NCBI GenBank assembly: GCA_013822685.1
Contig: PNKV01000002.1
Coordinates: forward strand, 62,001 to 126,000
DNA: 64,000 bases
From: Leptothrix sp. (in: b-proteobacteria)
GTDB taxonomy: Bacteria > Pseudomonadota > Gammaproteobacteria > Burkholderiales > Burkholderiaceae_C
Reading direction: 5' to 3'
Shown: piece by piece, positions 37,192 through 45,174 of the stretch
Layout of the letters: each line of letters starts with the position of its first letter
Numbering within the stretch: position 1 is the stretch's first letter
Translations under genes and position numbers: made by a program
Notes under the pieces: model-generated
What the model was told of the DNA's origin: nothing
The model's database searches: none
The model's input: only the letters and a program-made list of their open reading frames with translations

Positions 37192-38469
37192 ATGAGAGGA
37201 CGCTTTGTTTTGGCAAAGTTGGGCGCAGCCATGGCCCTTGCAGTGGCTATGTCGGGGGCTCACGCGCTGAGTGGCCAGGTTGTGGCCAGCGATTTGAGTC
37301 AGCCCGTCTACCTGACCGCGCCCACCGGAGACAACCGCCTTTTCGTTCTTGAAAAAGGCGGAACGGTTCGAATCATTGCCAATGGGCAAACCCTGGCAAC
37401 CCCGTTCCTGGACCTGTCGACCAAGGTCGACACTGCGGGCGAACGCGGTCTGCTGGGTTTGGCATTTGACCCTGGCTATGCCAGCAATGGCAGGTTCTAC
37501 GTCAATTACATCGACAAGACGACCCTCAACACGGTGGTTGAGCGCTACACCGTGGCCAATCCATCCGGCAATGTGGCCAATCCGGCTTCGGCGCAAAACG
37601 TCATCAGCATTCCTCAAGAGCCCTATGCCAACCACAAGGCAGGTTGGATGGCGTTCAGGCCCGGAGACAGCAAAAACCTCTACATCGCGACTGGTGATGG
37701 CGGCGACTCGAACGACCCCAATAACAACGGTCAAAATCGAAACAGCCTGCTGGGCAAGGTGCTCCGGATTGATGTGAGCGGAGCTGGGACGAGCTACACC
37801 GTACCGATTGACAATCCGCTGGTGAACCAGGTGAACACCCGGCCCGAAATCTGGGCATTGGGCCTTCGCAATCCGTGGCGCAACAGCTTCGACCGACAAA
37901 CCGGTGACTTCTGGATCGGCGACGTTGGCCAAGATGTCCGCGAAGAGATCAATCTTGAAAAAGCCGGCGACCCGGGTGGCCACAATTACGGTTGGCGCCT
38001 GCGCGAAGGCTCCGTTGAAACGCCCGTCGTCGGCGGGGATGCATCAGGCCTGACGGACCCCTTGTTTGACTATGCGCACCTGGATGCACCGGGTGGATTG
38101 GGCAATTCGATCACTGGCGGATATGTGTACCGGGGGCCCGGCATTGATGGGGCCGACGATCGGTATTTCTTCAGCGACTTTGTGTCCAGCCGGGTGTTTT
38201 CATTCCTGTTGGGCGCTGATGGAAAACCGATTGACCTGCGGGAAGACACGGACTCTTTACTTGGGGGCACCGGCTTGAGCGGGCCGACCTCCTTTGGCGA
38301 AGATGGCCTTGGCCGCCTTTACCTGATGGGCATCAATGGCAAGCTGGTGCTGATGGTGCCTGAGGCTGAAGCCTGGGCCAGTGCCCTGGCTGGCCTGGCC
38401 GTTCTGGGCGTGGTTCGCCGTCGCCGTCTGCAACCCCGTTCAACAACCCGTCAGCAGCTGAACCGGTAA
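37192..38469 (+). CDS. exported PQQ-dependent sugar dehydrogenase-like protein with PEP-CTERM signal
   Basis: A 425-residue beta-propeller of the soluble glucose dehydrogenase/HHIP-like family: NRLFVLEKGGTVRII, ERGLLGLAFDPGYASNGRFY, ALGLRNPWRNSFD, WIGDVGQDVREEIN, GHNYGWRLREG, GGYVYRGPGI. An N-terminal signal peptide (AAMALAVAMSGAHA) and a C-terminal PEP-CTERM tag are visible: VPEAEAWASA, a hydrophobic helix (LAGLAVLGVV) and RRRR, followed by about 13 extra residues, which is unusual. PEP-CTERM proteins are processed by exosortase and tied to exopolysaccharide. GAGGAG precedes the ATG. It appears monocistronic and overlaps the convergent MBL gene by 19 bases. Confidence 0.88.
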   Translation: MRGRFVLAKLGAAMALAVAMSGAHALSGQVVASDLSQPVYLTAPTGDNRLFVLEKGGTVRIIANGQTLATPFLDLSTKVDTAGERGLLGLAFDPGYASNGRFYVNYIDKTTLNTVVERYTVANPSGNVANPASAQNVISIPQEPYANHKAGWMAFRPGDSKNLYIATGDGGDSNDPNNNGQNRNSLLGKVLRIDVSGAGTSYTVPIDNPLVNQVNTRPEIWALGLRNPWRNSFDRQTGDFWIGDVGQDVREEINLEKAGDPGGHNYGWRLREGSVETPVVGGDASGLTDPLFDYAHLDAPGGLGNSITGGYVYRGPGIDGADDRYFFSDFVSSRVFSFLLGADGKPIDLREDTDSLLGGTGLSGPTSFGEDGLGRLYLMGINGKLVLMVPEAEAWASALAGLAVLGVVRRRRLQPRSTTRQQLNR

Positions 38470-39521
38470 ATGCCATCAGTGCCCAGGGCCCGCGTGAGCG
38501 TACCCTGGTGCCACAGTGCATGGAGGTGGGCCACTGCCTCGCCCATCGCGAAAGTGGTCTGGTGCAAATCGAGCTGGCGCTTGAACAGCACCGGCAGGAG
38601 ATCGGCCGCGGTGGTGGGCTGCTGTTGGCAGGCCGCGATTACCTCGGCCAGGCGATCTCGGTGGTGGTCGTGCAATTGGTCAATGCGCGTGTGCAGGCCG
38701 GTGAAAGGCTTGCCGTGCGAGGGCAGCACCAGCGTGTCTTCGGGCAAGTCCCGCATTCTGTCCAGTGATTGAAGAAACAGGGTCAGCGAGTTGGCCTCAG
38801 GCTCCGTGTCGTAGACACTGACATTGGTTGAAATTCGCGGCAGCACCATGTCGCCCGATATCAGCACATTCAGCTCGGGGCAGTGCAGGGCGATGTGCTC
38901 TGGTGCATGGCCGTGGCCCACATGGCAAACCCAGCGGTGCTCGCCAATCTGCACGCTCAATCCATCCAGCAAGCGGTGGAAGGTGGCGGGCATCTGCGGC
39001 ACCATCGAGCCAAAGTAGTTGGTGCGTGCCCTGATCTTGGCCACCGCCTCAGGGTCGGCCAGGCCATGGCTGGCAAAAAACGAAGCGGCCCGCTCGCCGC
39101 CATGGGTGGTGTGCTGGCAGGCCAGTTGGGCGGCGTGGAAATCGGTGGCGCTCATCCACAGGCGGCAGGGCCACTCCGGCGTGCTCCAGTGCTCGGTCAG
39201 CCAATGTGCGTTGCCCACGTGATCAGGGTGCATGTGGGTCACGATGACGCGCAGAACCGGCAGGCCTTCCAGCTGCGTTGCAAAGACCTCCGACCAGGCC
39301 TCGTGGGTGGCTTGGTTGGAGATGCCGCAGTCAACGATGGTCCAGCCCGGGCGGCCATCCAGTTCATCGCGCAACAGCCACAAGTTGATGTGGTCCAGCG
39401 CGAAGGGCAATTGCATGCGGACCCATCGCACGCCAGGCGCCACGGCCAGGGCCTGGCCAATGGCGGGCAGGGTGTCGCCCATGGGGTAGTCCAGCGTGGC
39501 CTTGGGTGAAGTCTCTTGCAT
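38451..39521 (-). CDS. MBL-fold metallo-hydrolase
   Basis: A 356-residue metallo-beta-lactamase-fold hydrolase. The metal motif is THMHPDHVG (HxHxDH), with further ligands in WVCHVGHGHAPEHIAL and LVLPSHGKPF. A C-terminal extension of about 90 residues (IDQLHDHHRDRLAEVIAAC onward) resembles the winged-helix tail of LACTB2/RNase Z-like or hydroxyacylglutathione hydrolase-like enzymes. The start at 39521 (MQETSPKATLDYPMGDTLP) is preferred; 39542 is an alternative. The substrate is unknown. It is divergent from carbonic anhydrase by 41 bp. Confidence 0.9.
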   Translation of the reverse strand: MQETSPKATLDYPMGDTLPAIGQALAVAPGVRWVRMQLPFALDHINLWLLRDELDGRPGWTIVDCGISNQATHEAWSEVFATQLEGLPVLRVIVTHMHPDHVGNAHWLTEHWSTPEWPCRLWMSATDFHAAQLACQHTTHGGERAASFFASHGLADPEAVAKIRARTNYFGSMVPQMPATFHRLLDGLSVQIGEHRWVCHVGHGHAPEHIALHCPELNVLISGDMVLPRISTNVSVYDTEPEANSLTLFLQSLDRMRDLPEDTLVLPSHGKPFTGLHTRIDQLHDHHRDRLAEVIAACQQQPTTAADLLPVLFKRQLDLHQTTFAMGEAVAHLHALWHQGTLTRALGTDGIYRFSC

Positions 39522-39549
39522 CGGCCCATTGTGACCCATCAAGCCTGAC

Positions 39550-39555
39550 TACACT
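39550..39555 (+). promoter_or_regulatory. possible leaderless promoter of carbonic anhydrase
   Basis: TACACT ends eight bases before the ATG at 39563, with TTGTGA (39529-39534) at a short 15-bp spacing. No Shine-Dalgarno is seen, so a leaderless mRNA is possible. The 11-mer CTACACTCTCA is shared with the COG0523 start region. Confidence 0.35.
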
Positions 39556-39562
39556 CTCATCC

Positions 39563-40243
39563 ATGACACTTGAATCCCTGTTCGAAAAAAACCGGGCCTG
39601 GGCCCGGGACATTGAAAACCGCACGCCAGGCTTCTTCACCCGCTTGCAGCAGCAGCAGTCGCCGCAGTACCTGTGGATCGGCTGCAGCGACAGCCGCGTT
39701 CCGGCCAATGAAATCGTGGGCCTGCTGCCGGGTGAGTTGTTCGTGCACCGAAATGTGGCGAACGTGGTGGTGCACTCTGACCTGAACTGCCTGTCGGTGA
39801 TGCAATTCGCGATCGACTCGCTCAAGGTTCGGCACATCATCGTGGTCGGCCACTATGGTTGCAGCGGCGTGAAAGCGGCGATGAACAACCAGCGCATCGG
39901 GATTGCCGACAACTGGTTGCGCCACGTGCAGGATGTGCGCAACCAGCACCGTGACTGGCTTTTCCAGCTGCCAGACGGCCCCGCCAGGCTGGATGCCCTG
40001 TGCGAGCTCAACGTGCTGGAACAAAGTTTGAACGTGTGCCAGACCACCGTGGTGCAAGACGCTTGGGAGCGCGGCCAGGAGGTGGTGGTGCACGGCTGGG
40101 TCTACGGCTTGCATGATGGCCACATCAAGGACATGCGCATGACGGTTGAGCACCCAGAGGCGCTCGCGGTGGCTTATGCAAAAGCCTTGTCTGAACTGAA
40201 AAAACGCCACGCCCCACAACCCGCCGCCGACTCAGCGGTTTAA
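39563..40243 (+). CDS. can: beta-class carbonic anhydrase
   Basis: A 226-residue zinc enzyme that interconverts CO2 and bicarbonate in the cytosol. Zinc ligands are C41, H97 and C100, and the Asp43-Arg45 dyad is in [11 protein letters not shown]; other motifs are [15 protein letters not shown] and [13 protein letters not shown]. It resembles E. coli Can (YadF, 220 residues) in length and in its N-terminus ([12 protein letters not shown]). It lies 14 bp upstream of aceK and may be co-transcribed with it. Confidence 0.95.
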   Translation: MTLESLFEKNRAWARDIENRTPGFFTRLQQQQSPQYLWIGCSDSRVPANEIVGLLPGELFVHRNVANVVVHSDLNCLSVMQFAIDSLKVRHIIVVGHYGCSGVKAAMNNQRIGIADNWLRHVQDVRNQHRDWLFQLPDGPARLDALCELNVLEQSLNVCQTTVVQDAWERGQEVVVHGWVYGLHDGHIKDMRMTVEHPEALAVAYAKALSELKKRHAPQPAADSAV

Positions 40244-40257
40244 ATCCAGGCAGCCCC

Positions 40258-42147
40258 ATGCTTCCAACGCAATTGACCGATTCGCGCGCCTTTGAAATTG
40301 CCAAGGCCATGCTCGATGGGTTCGACCGCCACTACAAGATCTTCCGCGAGACCAGCGCCGACGCCAAGGTGCGTTTCGAGCAGGCCGATTGGCATGGCCA
40401 GCAACTGGCGCAGCGCGTGCGCATCGAGTTCTACGACCTGCGCGTGAACGAAGCCGTGGCCCGCCTTGAGAACGACTACCTGGCCAGCGAACTGCCCATG
40501 GAGGTCTGGCACCAGATCAAGCTGTTCTACATCGGCCTGCTCACCAACCACAGGCAGCCCGAATTGGCCGAGACCTTCTTCAACTCGGTCACCATCCGGA
40601 TGCTGCACCGGCGCTATTTCCGCAACGATTTCATCTTCGTTCGGCCGGCCGTGTCCACCGAGTACATCGAGGACGAGGACCCCAAGGCCAAGCCCACTTT
40701 CCGCGCCTACTACCCCACGCGCGAGAACCTGCGTGCCATGCTCAAGACGGTCATCCAGAGCTACGAGCTGGACGAACCGTTTGAAGACCTGAACCGCGAC
40801 GTCGGCTTTGTGTTCGAGGCCCTGCAAGAGCAGGTGGGCAATGTGCGCCTGCGCACCAATTTCCAGATCCAGGTGCTGTCGTCGCTGTTCTTCCGCAACA
40901 AAGGCGCCTACATCGTCGGCAAGGTGATCAATGGCTTTCGCAGCCTGCCGTTTGCCATCCCCATCCTGCACAACTCCAAAAAGCGCCTGTACATCGACGC
41001 GGCCCTGTTCGGCGAAGACGACCTGCTGGCCCTGTTCAGCTTTGCGCGCGCTTATTTCATGGTCGACATGGAGGTGCCTTCGGCCTATGTGCAGTTCCTG
41101 CGCACGCTGATGCCGCGCAAACCGCGCGCCGAGATCTACAGCGCCCTGGGCCTGCAGAAGCACGGCAAGAACCTGTTTTACCGCGACTTTTTATTCCACC
41201 TTCGCCATTCCAGCGACAAATTCCGCATCGCGCCCGGCATCAAGGGCATGGTCATGCTGGTGTTCGACCTGCCGTCCTATCCCTTCGTGTTCAAGGTGAT
41301 CAAGGATTTCTTCCCGCCGCAGAAAGAGACCACGCGCGACCTGATCATGTCCAAGTACGTGCTCGTGAAACAGCACGACCGGGTAGGGCGCATGGCCGAC
41401 TCGCTCGAGTTCACGAACGTGGCCTTTCCGCGCGACCGCTTTGACGACGAGCTCATCGCCGAACTCAAGCATTTCTCGCCTAGCGTGATGGAAGAGGAGG
41501 GCGATGTGCTCATCCTCAAGCACCTGTACATCGAACGGCGAATGGTGCCGCTCAATATCTACATCCAGGAAGCCGATGGCGAGCAGCTGGAGCACGCGGT
41601 GATCGAGTACGGCAATGCGCTGAAGGACCTGGTGGCGGCCAACATCTTCCCGGGCGACATGCTCTGGAAGAACTTCGGTGTCACCCGCAACGGCAAGGTT
41701 GTGTTCTACGACTACGATGAGATCGAATACATCACCGATTGCAACTTCCGCAAGGTGCCCGAGCCGCGCAACGAGGAAGAAGAGATGTCTGGCGAGGTCT
41801 GGTACTCAGTCGGCCCGCACGACGTGTTCCCGGAAACCTTCGGGCCCTTCTTGCTGGGCGATCCTCGGGTGCGGGCGATCTTCATGAAACACCACAGCGA
41901 ACTGCTGGAGGCCGACTTCTGGCAACAGCACAAGGAGCGCATCAAGGCGGGCTATGTGCACGACGTGTTCCCCTACGACCGTGGGCGCCGCTTTGTGCAC
42001 AAACTTAACATGGCGTCGGCCGACTCTGAATCTTCTTCAGAGACCACGCCGGTGGAAGAGCCCGTGGACGTGCCCGCCGAGGGGCCGGCGATTCATGACC
42101 AGGGGCGTTTGACCGGGTTCACTGCAGGGGGCAGCTCGGCCAATTAA
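40258..42147 (+). CDS. aceK: isocitrate dehydrogenase kinase/phosphatase
   Basis: A 629-residue bifunctional enzyme that phosphorylates and dephosphorylates isocitrate dehydrogenase to divert carbon into the glyoxylate shunt. It opens with the family-typical [26 protein letters not shown]. The kinase core shows the ATP-loop region [26 protein letters not shown] and catalytic segments [26 protein letters not shown] (DYDE). About 45 C-terminal residues (Ser/Glu/Pro rich) extend beyond E. coli AceK (578). aceA, aceB and icd are not in the window. Confidence 0.96.
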   Translation: MLPTQLTDSRAFEIAKAMLDGFDRHYKIFRETSADAKVRFEQADWHGQQLAQRVRIEFYDLRVNEAVARLENDYLASELPMEVWHQIKLFYIGLLTNHRQPELAETFFNSVTIRMLHRRYFRNDFIFVRPAVSTEYIEDEDPKAKPTFRAYYPTRENLRAMLKTVIQSYELDEPFEDLNRDVGFVFEALQEQVGNVRLRTNFQIQVLSSLFFRNKGAYIVGKVINGFRSLPFAIPILHNSKKRLYIDAALFGEDDLLALFSFARAYFMVDMEVPSAYVQFLRTLMPRKPRAEIYSALGLQKHGKNLFYRDFLFHLRHSSDKFRIAPGIKGMVMLVFDLPSYPFVFKVIKDFFPPQKETTRDLIMSKYVLVKQHDRVGRMADSLEFTNVAFPRDRFDDELIAELKHFSPSVMEEEGDVLILKHLYIERRMVPLNIYIQEADGEQLEHAVIEYGNALKDLVAANIFPGDMLWKNFGVTRNGKVVFYDYDEIEYITDCNFRKVPEPRNEEEEMSGEVWYSVGPHDVFPETFGPFLLGDPRVRAIFMKHHSELLEADFWQQHKERIKAGYVHDVFPYDRGRRFVHKLNMASADSESSSETTPVEEPVDVPAEGPAIHDQGRLTGFTAGGSSAN

Positions 42148-42148
42148 C

Positions 42149-43018
42149 TCACCAAAGTTGCCACCATGGCTTGTCGGCGGCTTTGACGCCGCCGGCCAGG
42201 TAAGGGCTGTTGGGAAAGCTTTGCTTCAACACCCGCTCGGCGTCATCCCGCAATGGAATCAAGCCGAGTTTGTCGTAGGCGCGCACCATGATGTACAGAG
42301 CTTCTTCGATAGCGGGTGAGCTGCGATAGTCAGTCAGGGCTTGTTGCGCCCGGTTGGCGGCCGCCAAGTAGGCGCCACGGCGCAGGTAGTAACGTGCCAC
42401 GTGCACTTCGCCAGACGCCAGCGAATTGACGATGTAGTTCATGCGCAGCTTGGCGTCGGCGGTGTACTTTGAGTTGGGAAAACGCGTCGACAGCTGCTTG
42501 AACGATTCATAGGCATCGCGTGCCGCCTGCTGGTCACGCTCAGCCAGATCCTGGCGGGCCACGCGGCCAAACAAGCCCAGGTCGTCATTGAAGTTCACCA
42601 AGCCTTGAAGGTACATGGCGTAGTCCACAGCGGGGCTGGTGGGGTGCAGCCTGATGAAGCGCTCCAGCTTGGCCAGTGCCTGAGCTTTTTCGCCCGTCTT
42701 GTAATAGGCGTAGGCCAGGTCAAGTTGGGCCTGCTGGGCCAACATCGTGCCCGAGGCGCGCGCCTCCACTTTCTCCAGGCGCTTGATGGCGTTCTCGTAA
42801 TTGCCGTCAGCCGCCTCTTCTTTCGCGTCTGCGTACAATTTGTCAGCTGCCATGCCACCAAACTCGTCTTCGGGCGTTGATCCGCAGCCGCTCAGGCTGA
42901 GCACCATCAGCACGGCGGCCAAGCTGGTAACCAGTCCGCTTTTCACGCCAGATGACCGGCCCCACAAGGTGTTTTTCAGCAGTTTCACGTGTGTATAAGG
43001 CGGAGGTTGGAACCGCAT
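42149..43018 (-). CDS. bamD: outer membrane assembly lipoprotein BamD
   Basis: A 289-residue TPR lipoprotein, essential partner of BamA in outer-membrane protein insertion. The lipobox is LSLSGC (Cys45 from this start), and five TPR-like units follow (KLYADAKEEAADGNYENAIKRLEKVEAR onward, with LPxLRMNYIVN-like segments). The start is uncertain: ATG 43018 is used here, but GTG 42988 would give a more normal signal peptide (MKLLKNTLWGRSSGVKSGLV) and ATG 43030 a longer one. None has a good Shine-Dalgarno. It is divergent from rluD, the common bamD-rluD arrangement. Confidence 0.94.
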   Translation of the reverse strand: MRFQPPPYTHVKLLKNTLWGRSSGVKSGLVTSLAAVLMVLSLSGCGSTPEDEFGGMAADKLYADAKEEAADGNYENAIKRLEKVEARASGTMLAQQAQLDLAYAYYKTGEKAQALAKLERFIRLHPTSPAVDYAMYLQGLVNFNDDLGLFGRVARQDLAERDQQAARDAYESFKQLSTRFPNSKYTADAKLRMNYIVNSLASGEVHVARYYLRRGAYLAAANRAQQALTDYRSSPAIEEALYIMVRAYDKLGLIPLRDDAERVLKQSFPNSPYLAGGVKAADKPWWQLW

Positions 43019-43025
43019 AGAGTTT

Positions 43026-43057
43026 CGCACGAGGTGCGCATTACCCGGCAGTATAGA
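43026..43057. promoter_or_regulatory. divergent bamD/rluD control region
   Basis: A perfect hairpin or operator-like repeat, CGCAC-GAG-GTGCG (43026-43038), is followed by TATAGA (43052-43057), a -10 candidate for rluD. The overlapping minus-strand TATACT could serve bamD. No convincing -35 boxes were found. Confidence 0.3.
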
Positions 43058-43100
43058 AGCATGGCACCAACCCTTTCATTCACCCGTCTGCAAAGCTTTC

Positions 43101-44165
43101 ATGTCCCGATCTCCTGTTTCACCCCCGCCGCTTTTGGACATTGATGCTTTGGACGAAGATTGGGCTGCTGAAGCGATGGCGCCAGCTAGTCAGCCTGCAC
43201 CTGTGGTGTCCCGCGAGGGCGTGGTCACGGTGGCTCAGCACGGCACACGTCTGGACGCCTGGCTGGTCGGCTTGGCGGGCGAGTTCTCGCGCAGCCACCT
43301 CAAGGGGCTGATCGAGGCCGGCTGCGTGCGCGTTGATGGCAAATTAGCCGATTCCCCCTCGCGCAAAGTCAGCGGTGGCCAGCGTGTGTGGATCGAGTTG
43401 CGGCCCACCGCGCAAAGCCAGGCATTCGTGGCCGAGCCCATGGTGCTGCCCATCGTGTTCGAGGATGAGCACCTGTTGGTCATCGACAAAGCGGCTGGCA
43501 TGGTGGTGCACCCGGCGGCCGGGCACTGGAGTGGCACTTTGATGAACGGCCTGTTGGCCCACCATGCAGGCGCGGTCAACCTGCCCAGGGCTGGCATTGT
43601 GCACAGACTGGACAAGGACACCAGCGGCTTGATGGTGGTGGGCAAGACGCTGGAAGCAGTCACCGCTTTGTCGCGGGCCATTGCCGATCGAGTGGTCAAG
43701 CGCCAATACGTGGCCCTGGTCCACGGTGCGGTGGCCGACGCCTTCACGATCGAGGCCCCCATTGGCCGCGATCCAGCCTCGCGGGTGAAGATGGCGGTGC
43801 TGGCCTCGGGCAAGCCGGCTCGAACCGATGTGCGTTGTCTGGGGCGGGCCGTGCTCGATGAGGACCACCCACAAGGGCCGATCCGGCGCACTTTCAGCGC
43901 CGTGGAGTGCACCTTGCACACCGGGCGCACGCACCAGATCCGCGTTCACATGGCCAGCCGCAAGCACCCCTTGGTGGCTGACGCGGTTTACGCGGGGGTT
44001 CCCGCCTTGGGCCTGACTCGCCAGGCACTGCACGCGTATCGGCTGGGGTTTGAGCATCCCATCACTGGGCAAATCCTTCAATTCGAATCGCCTTTGCCGG
44101 ACGATCTGGCCCAGGCTTGGGGTCGCCTGCAAATGGCCAACCAAAAACCTGTAACTGGTGCATAA
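43101..44165 (+). CDS. rluD: 23S rRNA pseudouridine synthase RluD
   Basis: A 354-residue RluA-family enzyme, expected to modify 23S helix 69 (positions 1911, 1915, 1917). About 45 variable residues precede the S4 domain (GTRLDAWLVGLAGEFSRSHLKGLIEAGCVRVDG). The catalytic Asp is in IVHRLDKDTSGLMVVGKT, and VECTLHTGRTHQIRVHM matches the C-terminal motif. Divergence from bamD supports RluD. The peptidoglycan-editing factor gene pgeF, commonly next downstream, is absent. Confidence 0.94.
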   Translation: MSRSPVSPPPLLDIDALDEDWAAEAMAPASQPAPVVSREGVVTVAQHGTRLDAWLVGLAGEFSRSHLKGLIEAGCVRVDGKLADSPSRKVSGGQRVWIELRPTAQSQAFVAEPMVLPIVFEDEHLLVIDKAAGMVVHPAAGHWSGTLMNGLLAHHAGAVNLPRAGIVHRLDKDTSGLMVVGKTLEAVTALSRAIADRVVKRQYVALVHGAVADAFTIEAPIGRDPASRVKMAVLASGKPARTDVRCLGRAVLDEDHPQGPIRRTFSAVECTLHTGRTHQIRVHMASRKHPLVADAVYAGVPALGLTRQALHAYRLGFEHPITGQILQFESPLPDDLAQAWGRLQMANQKPVTGA

Positions 44166-44218
44166 TGGGCCGCAAATCTGGTGGTTCGCCAAGGCGCGCC
44201 AACCATCCGGCAAAGAGC

Positions 44219-44277
44219 GTTTGATCTGACGGCTTTGCCCACAAGCGGATGCCCCTCAATGGGGCACAAGATCAAAC
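44219..44277 (+). ncRNA. possible structured RNA element between rluD and scpB
   Basis: GTTTGATCT (44219-44227) pairs perfectly with AGATCAAAC (44269-44277). The enclosed 41 nt contain TGCCCC-TCAAT-GGGGCA (44250-44266) and a small GGC/GCC pairing (44231-44239), so a three-way junction is possible. It lies about 170 nt upstream of scpB. It matches no RNA family I recognise, and there is no U-tract after it. Confidence 0.4.
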
Positions 44278-44326
44278 CCAAGGCGTCAAACCAGCCCAAC
44301 CAGGCGGTCAAACTCTGTCATCAGGC

Positions 44327-44485
44327 ATGTGCATTCATTTGCCGGCCGATGCCACTTGGGTCCGTGCCGTGCAGCCCGACAGCCAGGGCGCTCGGCGTTT
44401 GAACCTCTACCCTGAACGGGTGGCGTGTGTTTACCGATTGAAGAGATGGAAGTCCTCAATCCTCAGGACGCTCAACGCGTACTAG
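44327..44485 (+). CDS. possible small protein or upstream ORF before scpB (52 residues)
   Basis: An open frame from ATG 44327 reads through codons with the GC-rich third positions typical of local genes up to about 44424 ([15 protein letters not shown], then [11 protein letters not shown]). It runs into scpB in another frame and stops at 44483. No family is recognised and the Shine-Dalgarno is weak. It may be a short upstream ORF affecting scpB, a remnant of a lost gene, or chance. Confidence 0.3.
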   Translation: MCIHLPADATWVRAVQPDSQGARRLNLYPERVACVYRLKRWKSSILRTLNAY

Positions 44486-45174
44486 AAGCGGCGCTTTTAT
44501 GCGCACATCAGCCCATGACGGTGCGCGAAATGCGAGCCCTCTTCGAAGACACCTTGTCGGCAGACGGGGTGCGTGCTTTGTTGGCCGAGATTTCCCAGCA
44601 GTGGGATGGTCGGGGTGTGGAGTTGCGGGAGTCGGCTTCGGGCTGGCGCTTTCAAACCACCGCCGACGTGCAGGAGTATCTGGATCGGCTCAACCCTGAA
44701 AAGCCGCCGAAGTACTCGCGGGCGACGATGGAAACCCTGGCCATCATTGCTTACAAGCAGCCTGTCACCCGGGGTGACATCGAAGACATCCGTGGCGTGA
44801 CCGTCAGCACCCAGATGGTCAAGCAGCTTGAAGACCGCGGCTGGATCGAGGTCATTGGCCACCGTGACGCCCCGGGCCGACCCGGTCTGTATGCCACCAC
44901 GCGCCATTTCCTGGACGACATGGGCTTGAAATCACTCGACCAACTGCCCGCGCTGGACGGCATGTTGGGTGCCCAGGGCATGCTGCCTGGTCTTGACAAT
45001 GACCCCGACGCGGCGGCCCAAGCCGCCAGCGCCACACAACAAGAACACGACGAACAAGGGCAGGGCACGCTGTTGGAGGCGCAAGCCGAATTGCTCGAGT
45101 CCGAACATCCTTCTACCCCCGATGCCGATGCGGCTGACCCAGCCGATCCCGCCGAATCCTCTCCCGTTCCATGA
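44446..45174 (+). CDS. scpB: segregation and condensation protein B
   Basis: A 242-residue winged-helix kleisin partner of the Smc-ScpAB condensin. Family motifs: [73 protein letters not shown] and [18 protein letters not shown]. The last 65 residues are acidic and Ala/Gln/Pro rich. The start at 44446 gives [17 protein letters not shown] with GAAGAG just upstream. scpA is not adjacent, although the two are usually neighbours. The stop overlaps rluB (ATGA), a conserved scpB-rluB pair. Confidence 0.94.
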   Translation: MEVLNPQDAQRVLEAALLCAHQPMTVREMRALFEDTLSADGVRALLAEISQQWDGRGVELRESASGWRFQTTADVQEYLDRLNPEKPPKYSRATMETLAIIAYKQPVTRGDIEDIRGVTVSTQMVKQLEDRGWIEVIGHRDAPGRPGLYATTRHFLDDMGLKSLDQLPALDGMLGAQGMLPGLDNDPDAAAQAASATQQEHDEQGQGTLLEAQAELLESEHPSTPDADAADPADPAESSPVP

